A stretch of DNA of 15,675 bases from Eimeria necatrix (Eukaryota; Apicomplexa; Conoidasida; Eucoccidiorida; Eimeriidae): contig NW_013654459.1 of assembly GCF_000499385.1 (NCBI RefSeq), positions 7,501-23,175 of the forward strand, read 5' to 3'. Of the stretch, positions 8,001-14,476 are shown in pieces. The notes beneath the pieces are model-generated. The model saw only the letters and a list, made by a program, of their open reading frames with translations, was not told the DNA's origin and ran no database searches. A program made the position numbers and the translations under genes. The first letter of the stretch is position 1; each line of letters begins with the position of its first letter.

Positions 8001-10161
8001 GTAAGCAACAGCTCTGCGTAGTGGTATCTGTACACCTGAGCTGGGTTTGTCTAACTCGCATGCCACTGAAGCCCTTTAGTCGTTTTTTGTTTCTGTTTTA
8101 TCTCTCTTTTTGTCTATTTTGTTTCTCTTTTTGTCTATTTTGTTTCTCTTTTTGTCTCTTTTTGCCTTCTTTTTATTTCTTTTTTGTCTTTCTTTTTCAG
8201 ATCTTTTCTCGTAGAGGCTGCAGCCCCAGCCGTCTTCTTTGTCTCCTCTTGTTGCTGCTGCAGTGTCTCCTCAGTTGCTGCCTCCTCATGCTGCGCCTGG
8301 GGCTTTTTTTTGCCTTCTTTTGCCTCTCTTTTATTTCTATTTGTTGTAACATTTTATATTTATTGGTTTTTTCATTTCCACCTGCTTCTTTGTCTTTCTA
8401 TTGTTTGTAGCATTTTATATTTATTGGCTTTTTTCGTTTGCTTTTTTCTTTTTGTCTTCAGATTCAACAGCAGACCTGGTCAGAAGCCAAAGCCATTTTT
8501 GCTGCCACTGCTGCACTTGGGGTGTCTAGGCAGCTCTTCGGGTGTACGGGCAGCTCTGTTCAAACGCTCTGGTGTCTAGACAGCGTTTTGCATGGAGTTG
8601 ATGTGCCAGGGCCGTTCTCCTTAGCAGTTGGACTGTAAAAGCTCGTTTGTGCATTTCTAGGGTTTGTGATTTAGGGTTTAGGGTTTGCGGCTGTGCCTCA
8701 ACACATTTTCTGCGTGTTGTTGAGGAGGTTTAGGGTTTGTGGAGTGGGCTAGGGTTTAGGGTTTGGCGCTGAGGTTTTGGGGGTTTGTTGTTGCGTGTTG
8801 GAGGGTTTAGGGTTTGTGGAGTGGGCTAGGGTTTAGGGTTTGGCGCTGGGGTTTTGGGGGTTTGTTGTTGCGTGTTGGGGGGTTTAGGGTTTGTGGAGTT
8901 GGCTAGGGTTTAGGGTTTGGGGCTGGGGTTTCGCTGCAGAGTCTGGGCCGGCTGAGCCTGCAGGAGCTGCTGGACCTCGAGTGCCTCGCCCTCAGCCAAG
9001 CCCGCTGCCAGCAGGGGCAGCTGCAGCACTGCAGCACTCCAGCATCTCGGGCTCGCCTGTGGGGCCCCTCGGGGGCCCCCAGTTGTTTTGGGGGCCCCGA
9101 GTTGGACTTGGCCCGCAGCGGCCTCCACTGCCTGGGCAATTGCGGCGAGGCTGTCTTCTGCAGGGGGGCCCCCGACCCGGAGGGGGCCCCCCTCTTGCCC
9201 CTCCCCTCTGAGCTCCGAGATCTTCTACACTCCCACACCCAGCGCTGCTGCCAGCAGCACGCTTACAGGGTAAGCACTTAGGGTTTAGGGTTTGCGTCCT
9301 CGCGAGCCGCGGGGGTTGGCCCGCCGCGCGAGGGTTTAGGGTTTGGGCCTTCACGCGAGCAAGTGGAGTTTGCGCACTCAAGGGGGGGTTGGGGGTTAGG
9401 CCGCGGGATGAGGGTTTAGGGTTTGGATCTAGGGCGAGGGCTTAGGGTCTGGGCCGCGCGGATAGGGTTTACGGTTTTGAGCCCGGGGGGAAGGGTTTAC
9501 GTTTTGAGAGTTTACTGGAAGAGGGTTTAGGGTTTACGCTGCTGGGAGAGGGTTTAGGGTTTACGCTGCTGGTAGAGGGTTTAGGGTTTACGCTGCTGGT
9601 AGAGGGTTTAGGGTTTACGCTGCTGGTAGAGGGTTTAGGGTTTAGCTGCGAGGCGAGGTTCACAGGGCAGTGTGCTGGGCCCAGGGTTGGGTTTAAAGCC
9701 GAGGGTTTGGGAATTAGGGGCTTGGGGGCTCACGGGGCCATGCTGCTAGGGTTTAGGGTTTAGTACTTAGGGTTTAGGGTTTAGTATTTGGGGTTTAGGG
9801 TTTAGGGCCGCTCTCTGAGCTGAACGCGTGCGCCTCCTGTCCCCGCCGGTCTGTCTCTGCTTTTCTTTTTTCTTTTATCTCCTTTCTTTGCATTTTCTTT
9901 TGTTTCCGTCTTTATCTTTTTTTGTTCTCTTCTTTTGTCTCCATCTCAATCTCTTTTAATCCCTTTTTGCTTTTTCCTTTTTCTTTTGTCGTTTTCTTTC
10001 GCTTTTCTTTTCCCTTTTTTCTGTCTCCTTCCCTTGTGTCTTTATTGTCTCTTCTCTCCCTTTCTTTTTTCTTTTCTTTTTTTTCCCTTATCTTTCCTTC
10101 CTTGATTCGTTTTTCTCTTTTTGTGTCCCCTTTGCTGTCTCTCTGTGCTGTTGCTCGGCCC

Positions 10162-10193
<32 letters not shown>

Positions 10194-10492
10194 GTCTCTT
10201 TCGGTCACCTTTTGCTTCCCTTCTTCGTTGTGTCTTCCTTGTCTCCCCTGAACCTCCGGACTCTGCTGCTGCTGCTGCTGGTGCTGCTGTTGTTGCTGCT
10301 GCTGCTGTTGCCGTTGCTGTTGCTGTTGCTGTTGCTGCAGCGGCCGCCTCCGTGGCTGGCCGTAGAGTCGCTGGAGTGCCCTTTGTGTGTCTTTGTCTGG
10401 TGTCCCCCAGAGCTGCTGCTGCTGCAGCTGCTGCTGCTGCTGCATGCGTTTCGCCGCAGCTCACTGCGAGTCTTTGTCTGGTGTCCCCCAGA

Positions 10493-10524
<32 letters not shown>

Positions 10525-10927
10525 ATGCGTTTCGCCGCAGCTCACAGGCCTCATGCTGCGGAGTTCTCTTCAAAAAATCCTCGACGGCAAGTGCCTCGAG
10601 GAGTTCGCGGAGAAGTGCCAAAAGGACCCTCAGGGGGACTTCTGTCGCCCCGCAGTGGCCCGCCAGGTGGAGGTGGCCCCGGGGGCCCCCGGGGTTTTGG
10701 GGGGGGCCCTCGAGGGGGAGCCCAGGGGGGCCTCCGGGGGCCCCCAGTGGCGCTGCTATGCAGCAGCAAGTCTCAACTTTGCTGCTGTTTCCACGGAGTG
10801 CACAGACGACTGCGGGGAGCCCATGAACTGCTTAGGGGCCTCAAATTCCCAAAGCAAATTCTTTCTTGAAGTTCCTGATTTGCAAGTTCTTCTTGAAAAT
10901 TACCAGCCGGCCACTTGCATTATGGCG
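7898..10927 (+). CDS. Gene 1: secreted protein with two 8-cysteine modules (multi-exon; 3' end unresolved)
   Basis: Unrecognised family; model built from splice signals and comparison with the downstream paralogue. Exons: 7898-8000 (signal peptide, ends phase 1 at GTAAGC), 8461-8477 (17-nt micro-exon), 8940-9269 (module 1) and 10541-10927 (module 2); these give 279 codons before a missing last exon. Residues 1 to about 30 are a signal peptide with an Ala/Leu core. Module 1 cysteines are at 55, 63, 71, 89, 104, 108, 114 and 143; module 2 at 168, 176, 185, 222, 237, 241, 247 and 276. The ATG is the first in the signal-peptide frame. Introns are large and full of pyrimidine tracts and TTTAGGG repeats. 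By analogy with gene 2 a membrane-anchor exon should follow in phase 0, but it could not be fixed. The micro-exon and module-2 donors (GTCAG) are weak. Probably a surface or secretory-pathway protein (inference); a pseudogene is possible. Confidence 0.68.
8080..8460 (+). repeat. Pyrimidine-rich intronic tract (TTTTTGTCTCTTTTTG)
   Basis: T/C-rich sequence with direct copies of TTTTGTCTATTTTGTTTCTC (8098-8160) and a duplicated CATTTTATATTTATTGG segment (about 8351 and 8412). It fills intron 1 of gene 1 and runs into the acceptor at 8460. A second possible acceptor (CTTTTTCAG, about 8200) reads into a stop in phase 1. Confidence 0.75.
8461..8477 (+). CDS. Gene 1 exon 2: putative 17-nt micro-exon
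   Basis: A very strong acceptor (about 20 pyrimidine-rich bases ending in TCTTCAG) precedes 8461. Reading in phase 1 gives codons for D-STADL and reaches a phase-0 GT at 8478 (GTCAGA, weak). This converts the phase-1 end of exon 1 into the phase-0 start of the next exon, exactly as the 23-nt exon of gene 2 does. Extending the frame past 8478 meets a stop in about 17 codons. An alternative donor or exon is possible. Confidence 0.45.
8660..8937 (+). repeat. TTTAGGG tract and 77-bp minisatellite in gene 1 intron 2
   Basis: TTTAGGG units begin at 8662. From 8728 a 77-bp unit containing GGGTTTGTGGAGTGGGCTAGG and TTGTTGTTGCGTGTTGG repeats at 8805 and 8882, giving about 2.7 copies. The third copy is interrupted by the acceptor of the module-1 exon. 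Confidence 0.85.
8940..9269 (+). CDS. Gene 1 exon 3: 8-Cys module 1
   Basis: A 110-codon exon between TTTCGCTGCAG acceptor and GTAAGC donor, phase 0 at both ends and open throughout, with no ATG near its start. It encodes the full cysteine pattern: spacings 7, 7, 17, 14, 3, 5, 28, with an extra Cys right after the eighth. The usual CY after the fourth cysteine is CF, and the CGxPxxC motif is CGEAVFC. The segment between Cys3 and Cys4 is partly made of GGGGCCCC-type repeat DNA (WGPSGAP). The ending seven residues past Cys8 matches module 1 of gene 2. Confidence 0.8.
9276..9808 (+). repeat. TTTAGGG-rich intron with 27-bp minisatellite
   Basis: Start of intron 3 of gene 1. Scattered TTTAGGG pairs in GC-rich spacers, then four copies plus a partial copy of a 27-bp unit (two TTTAGGG-like heptamers plus TTTACGCTGCTGG) starting at 9522, 9549, 9576, 9603 and 9630. 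More TTTAGGG follows up to 9808. Confidence 0.85.
9855..10140 (+). repeat. Pyrimidine-rich intronic tract
   Basis: T/C-rich run (TTTTCTTTTGTCTCC-like units) in intron 3 of gene 1, same style as the tract in intron 1. The minus strand reads as a Lys/Arg/Glu-rich open frame, a composition effect. Confidence 0.75.
10155..10345 (+). repeat. CTG repeat in gene 1 intron 3
   Basis: (CTG)n at 10161-10191 and a CTG/TTG array at 10261-10340. It lies upstream of the module-2 exon and is in frame with it, so an extended poly-Ala/Val exon is formally possible, but homology points to a start at 10541. Confidence 0.8.
10389..10544 (+). repeat. 81-bp tandem duplication carrying the splice acceptor
   Basis: Two copies (10389-10464 and 10470-10544, period 81) of a segment that starts GTCTTTGTCTGG, contains a CTG run and ends TGCATGCGTTTCGCCGCAG plus CTCAC. 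The acceptor used for the module-2 exon is therefore present twice, in the same reading phase. Confidence 0.9.
10541..10927 (+). CDS. Gene 1 exon 4: 8-Cys module 2
   Basis: A 129-codon phase-0 exon after a TTTCGCCGCAG acceptor. Cysteine spacings are 7, 8, 36, 14, 3, 5, 28, with WRCY and CGEPMNC motifs. The 36-residue Cys3-Cys4 segment is about twice the length in the other copies, and the extra Gly/Pro/Ala residues come from GGGGCCCC-type repeat DNA (10676-10750). The exon end three residues after Cys8 is set by comparison with gene 2 module 2; the donor there is GTCAGT. If unspliced, the frame runs on to a TGA at 10994-10996, adding 23 residues. An in-frame alternative acceptor exists at 10458-10459 (exon start 10460). 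Confidence 0.75.
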
Positions 10928-11060
10928 GTCAGTAGGCCTGCATGCGCCTGCAGCGCCAGTGTGGTCCACTGGTCTTGCTGCTGCCCCACAGTGTGACCAG
11001 CGCTGCGCCGATTAAGGGTATTTTCTTTGTTTCCTTTTCTATCTTTTCCCGTCTCTAAAG

Positions 11061-11953
11061 ACCAAAAAAGAAGTATCTGCAGTCATTTCTCTTTTTGTTT
11101 TTCCTACCTATCTCCTCAGATTAAAGTGCTGGGCTGCTTCTTGTGCTTTTAGGAAAGGACTTAAAATGGGGCTTTTGGACGCATGCAGAAAGGTGGCTGT
11201 CGTGGGCGCGAAACTTGAAGTGTCTGTACACCCCAGGCAGCAGCCCTGTGGAGTCTTGTCTTCTCTTTCCGTTATCACACTTGGGCCAAAAGGGAGACAG
11301 AGGCATTTCGCTTTCACCCAAGGACTCTGGAGGCAACTGTGGGGTCCTAGTGGCTAGCTACAGCTAGCTAGACCTGCACCTACGTAGCTGCGGCTACGGC
11401 TAGCTAGACGCGGCTAGCTGCAGCTAGCCACGGCCAGCTCCAGCTCGCTGCTGTTGGGAAGAGTCTGCGGGAGTAGTGAGACTGCCTCTGGGCCGGCTAG
11501 CGCCTCTGCCTTCCCGCATTTCAAAAGTCTAAAAAGGTTCTTGGCTAGCCGGCTAGCTAGCTAGTTAGCTTCTGCTTTGCTTGATGAGCAATTGCAGCAC
11601 AAAGTTGGCCCTGTGCACAGGCAGCATGGGTTTTTCTAAAGTGTAGTTTGTTTCCCTCTAAAAAGACCATCTGCCGGTTCCTGCGGGCGCAGCTCCACCC
11701 CTTTGAAGTGGGGAGCTCAAGTGGCTTTCGAAAATGTTCGAAATATGAATACCGAGCAGCTCTTTTATATTTTTCGCGTTTGCATGCGAGACTGGCGCTT
11801 CTATTTCTCGGAGTTCAAGTTTATTGTTTCTTAAAACTGTGCTTGAGGCGCAGTTTCTGTCTCCGGAGTGTACGGACAGTAGCCTGCAGCGGTCTTTTGC
11901 CGGAGAACGAGGCGAAAAGATCTCCAGGTGACCCCGCCATGAAGCCGGAGTAA
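11061..11953 (+). other. Region of candidate last exon(s) of gene 1
   Basis: Three phase-0 acceptors could supply the missing C-terminus. At 11061 (after GTCTCTAAAG) the frame has a short hydrophobic run, VSAVISLFVFPTYLL, then a long non-membrane tail. At 11120 (after TATCTCCTCAG, the best acceptor) it gives only IKVLGCFLCF and a stop. At 11693 (after GCGGGCGCAG) it gives 86 residues with RLALLFLGVQVYCFLKLCL followed by RR, ending at TAA 11953. The third most resembles a membrane span with a basic flank, as in gene 2, but the resemblance is weak. Apart from these and the GGCTAGCT repeats I see nothing in 10997-12395. Confidence 0.25.
11350..11572. repeat. Second GGCTAGCT cluster
   Basis: GCTAGCT units at 11350-11445, then a compact run at 11543-11572. 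Same unit as the large array at 5.0-5.65 kb. An isolated copy is at about 12261. Confidence 0.8.
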
Positions 11954-12395
11954 AGAGGCTCCTCTGCAGGGACTGAATGAGGAAATAAGCAGTACAAATA
12001 ATTCCTGGAGGCGATCAGTTCAGTGCATGCTGTACATACACCCCATGACTTAGCTGCAGGGCTCCAGAAAGGAACCGATATTGCGAGAGAAGAACTGTAG
12101 AAGGCCCTTGGGGGCCCTTCGTTGCTTTCTCTCTAGCCATAAAGGGTCTTTTTGTGAGTTTTCAAGTTTATTTCGTAGTGAAATTGGACTTGAAGCTGAA
12201 GGAAAGAGGCACACTCTCGCATGCAGCTTGCGGCGTGCGGTCCCGAGGCTGTGTGTCCAGTGGCTAGCTGCAGGCCAGTGGCCCATGTGGGGCCTTTCTG
12301 GCGCGCCTTTTTTCAGGATCTGAATAAATTTAGTTAATTTTGAGTTTGAAACAAACAATTATGGAGAAGCATGCGGGAAGCCTTGAGAAGGCACC

Positions 12396-12495
12396 ATGGG
12401 AGCGTCGACGACGCTGAAGACCGCGTCGGCAGCGGCGGCGCCGCTGCGTGCCAAAGGCTTGATCTTCCTACTACTTGCAAATGGAATTGTTTTTT
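12396..12495 (+). CDS. Gene 2 exon 1: signal peptide
   Basis: Begins MGASTTLKTASAAAAPLRAK and continues with the hydrophobic core GLIFLLLANGIVF. 100 nt, ending phase 1 at a strong donor (TTT|GTAAGT). The initiator context ACCATGG is the best in this region. Like gene 1, the protein starts Met-Gly. Confidence 0.8.
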
Positions 12496-13036
12496 GTAAG
12501 TTTTATTTCTTTCTAAAGAGGAAGTCCCTAAAAGACACGCCCAGCAGGAAGCCAGAAAGCCCTCCTTGTTGCTGTGTCTTGCGTGTGCAGCTGCAGCTGA
12601 ACAAAGAGAAAACGTGAGCGAGCCCCCGCTCGCAGTGGAAATCCCCTTTCCCTTTCATTTTATTTCCACTAAAAAGAAGCAGCAGCAAGCAGTTGCATTC
12701 ATTTAATTCCCCAACAAAAGAAACAGCCGCAAGCTTCTGCATTCCTGGCTGCGGGCGCGGAACACTGCGCAGCCAGAGCTCGCCTTCAGCAGTTCTCCCC
12801 AGTGCCTTATCCCTGCGCCTCAGCCCCTGGCCGCAGCCATTTCTGCGGCTCTCTTGGCTTTCTGCAGCTTGCTGTGGTGGCTGCAGTAGCTGCTGCTGCA
12901 TGCGGCCTGGCTGCAGCAGCTGCTGCTCCTGGCTGCAGCAGCTGCTGCTGCATGCGGCCTGTCCCTTCCTGGATTTCTCTTGGCGCCTCTGAGTGCTTGA
13001 GCTTCCCCCGGCGTCCGACAGCAGCCTCGGGCGCGC

Positions 13037-13074
<38 letters not shown>

Positions 13075-14476
13075 GCCCCAAGGCTCGGGCAGCGCCCCTG
13101 CCTACGTTTGTGCGCAGGTGGTGCTTGCAGTGACTCTGCAGGAACAACTGAACACCAAGTGCCACGCCCTCAGCAACCGCCTCTGCCAGGAGGGCAATAC
13201 TATTCTGTGTCAAAACCCCGCAGTCTACGCGCGGCGCTTCCCCTCGAGCAGCGGCCGCCTCGGAGTCTGGCGCTGCTACGCAGGGGCCACCATGGACCTC
13301 AATGCCCACAGCCTGGCTTGCGTCACCAACTGCGGGGACCCCATGAACTGCCCGGGAATGCTCACCCACGTCTCTCCGATTTACTTCAGCAGCGACTCCG
13401 ACATGGTGGCAATCATCGACCACGACAAGGTCAGGTTCTGCGGAAACTCGCGCTCCCGGGTAAGCAGCCGCTGCAGCGGCAGCCGGCGCCGGGTGCAGCA
13501 GCTGCAGCTTGTGCTGCAGCAGCGTAGATGCGCCGCTTCAAGCAGCAGCAGCGACATAGGCACTTCTGCTGCTGCTGCAGTTCCAGCTGCCTCTGAACTC
13601 ACTGCTGCAGCAGCGTAAATGCGTCGCTTCAAGCAGCAGCAGCGACATAGGCACTTCTGCTGCTGCTGCAGTTCCAGCTGCCTCTGAACTCAGCCACTTA
13701 CTGCTTCTGAACTCAGCCACTGACTCCTTCCGAGTCTGAGAAGGCGTCCCTCTGCTATGCATGCCCCTGGAAAGAAAGTATTGTATTTGTGACGCATAGT
13801 CCGTTGTGGGGCCCTGAGCATGCATGCGGGGCGCCGCAGCTGTCCACCACCGCGGCGGCCAGCGGCCTGCAGACGCTGCTGGACGCGGAGTGCCTGAAGC
13901 TGCACGCGAAATCGTGCATGGAAGGGCAACAGCAGTTCTGCCAGCCCGCCGTGTCGCGTTTCAAAAACGACGGGGCCTCGGGGAAGTCCTTCAGCTGCTA
14001 CAAAACCAACGACCTCAACTACGCCACCACTGACAACAGCTGTGTGGACAACTGCGGCAACCCAGTCGCATGCGCTGGCGCCGTTGGCTACGCCAGCGTT
14101 TACGGCGAAGAGCAAACGAAGCTCCGCCAGGTTGTAGAAACCATGGCGGACGCTATGTGCAGCATCAGCGTAGGACTTTTGGTCGCTAAAATTCGCAGGA
14201 GTCGATTCCCATGAAGCTACATTCATGCAAACTTCTGTCTACCTTTAGATTTGCATGCCTCGCCATCAGTATACCTTCTTTATGTCCAGAATGCACGTGC
14301 ATACGAGTCTGCATAAAGGCGCTTCCTTTTGCTCACGCCAGATCCCCCTGTTTTTGCGCTTGTGGCCGTGGTTACTGCTGCTGCTGCTGCCGTTGTTTTC
14401 GGTGATGCTGGTGGTGCTGCTGCTCGGCGGTGCGTGCAGGCGCGCAACTGAAGGACGGGGGCAGACGAAGCACTAG
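12396..14476 (+). CDS. Gene 2: type I membrane protein with two 8-cysteine modules (five exons)
   Basis: Unrecognised family; paralogue of gene 1. Exons: 12396-12495, 12591-12613, 13118-13459, 13840-14169, 14342-14476, totalling 930 nt or 309 residues plus TAG. Order: signal peptide (1 to about 36, core GLIFLLLANGIVF, likely cleavage after FSAA), module 1 (cysteines 56, 64, 72, 94, 109, 113, 119, 149), module 2 (173, 181, 189, 208, 223, 227, 233, 262), one membrane helix (about 272-296) and a basic tail ending GRGQTKH. The start has an excellent context (GCACCATGG). Introns 2-4 are phase 0 and intron 1 is phase 1. The last intron (GTAGGA donor) is the least certain junction; without it the frame ends SVGLLVAKIRRSRFP at 14214 with no anchor. 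Even cysteines suggest four disulphides per module and an extracellular location (inference). Whether it counts as an Eimeria surface antigen (SAG-like) cannot be decided here. Confidence 0.78.
12591..12613 (+). CDS. Gene 2 exon 2: micro-exon
   Basis: Pyrimidine-rich acceptor (TTGTTGCTGTGTCTTGCGTGTGCAG) then 23 nt giving S-AAEQREN, ending at a GTGAGC donor. It changes phase from 1 to 0. A second AG six bases downstream (exon start 12597) gives a 17-nt version in the same phase, lacking two residues. FSAA followed by EQ is a good signal-peptidase site. Alternative: exon 1 joins directly to a phase-1 acceptor at 13131, skipping this exon. Confidence 0.65.
12874..13078 (+). repeat. CTG-rich repeats in gene 2 intron 2
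   Basis: A short tandem repeat of GGCTGCAGCAGCTGCTGCTG with two TGCATGCGGCCTG copies (12874-12962), then a pure CTG run at about 13039-13074. Both lie between the micro-exon and the module-1 exon. Confidence 0.8.
13118..13459 (+). CDS. Gene 2 exon 3: 8-Cys module 1
   Basis: 114 codons between TTTGTGCGCAG acceptor and CGG|GTAAGC donor, phase 0 at both ends. Cysteine spacings are 7, 7, 21, 14, 3, 5, 29, with WRCY and NCGDPMNC. It starts five residues before the conserved Leu-Gln and ends six residues after Cys8, the same borders as module 1 of gene 1. Confidence 0.85.
13512..13694 (+). repeat. 91-bp tandem duplication in gene 2 intron 3
   Basis: Two nearly identical copies, starting at 13512 and 13603, of a unit with GCTGCAGCAGCGTA, AAGCAGCAGCAGCGACATAGG and CAGTTCCAGCTGCCTCTGAAC. 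A shorter echo (CTTCTGAACTCAGCCACT) follows to about 13723. Confidence 0.9.
13840..14169 (+). CDS. Gene 2 exon 4: 8-Cys module 2
   Basis: 110 codons after a GCGCCGCAG acceptor. Cysteine spacings are 7, 7, 18, 14, 3, 5, 28, with FSCY and NCGNPVAC. It starts eight residues before the conserved Leu-Gln and ends three residues after Cys8, the same borders as module 2 of gene 1. The donor is GTAGGA at 14170. Confidence 0.8.
14342..14476 (+). CDS. Gene 2 exon 5: transmembrane anchor and cytoplasmic tail
   Basis: After an acceptor (TCACGCCAG) the phase-0 frame encodes 44 residues: LFLRLWPW, then an uninterrupted hydrophobic run rich in Leu/Val of about 22 residues, then GGACRRATEGRGQTKH and TAG. 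The basic, polar tail after the helix fits a type I membrane protein better than a GPI-attachment signal, which normally ends in the hydrophobic run. Part of the helix is encoded by CTG repeats. Confidence 0.7.
   Translation: MPLFLRLWPWLLLLLLPLFSVMLVVLLLGGACRRATEGRGQTKH

Noticed and set aside
9469..9663. Minus-strand protein with an NPKPSTSSV repeat
   Set aside because: It is the translation of the 27-bp TTTAGGG-derived minisatellite inside an intron of gene 1.
9912..10445. 177-codon minus-strand Lys/Arg/Glu/Gln-rich open frame
   Set aside because: It is the reverse complement of the intronic pyrimidine tract and CTG repeat of gene 1, and composition alone explains it.
10121..10996. Single 291-codon plus-strand open frame through the CTG repeat and module 2
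   Set aside because: The upstream half is pyrimidine tract and CTG repeat with no initiator context or signal sequence. Homology places the exon start at 10541.
12503..13423. 306-codon minus-strand open frame opposite gene 2
   Set aside because: It lies antisense to the module-1 exon and its upstream intron. The plus-strand exon has the conserved cysteine pattern and splice sites, while this frame has no recognisable feature.
8940..14476. One single gene containing all four modules
   Set aside because: All module borders are phase 0, so it is formally possible. However, a second signal-peptide exon and micro-exon lie between modules 2 and 3, and the paired border types repeat, which fits two genes better.
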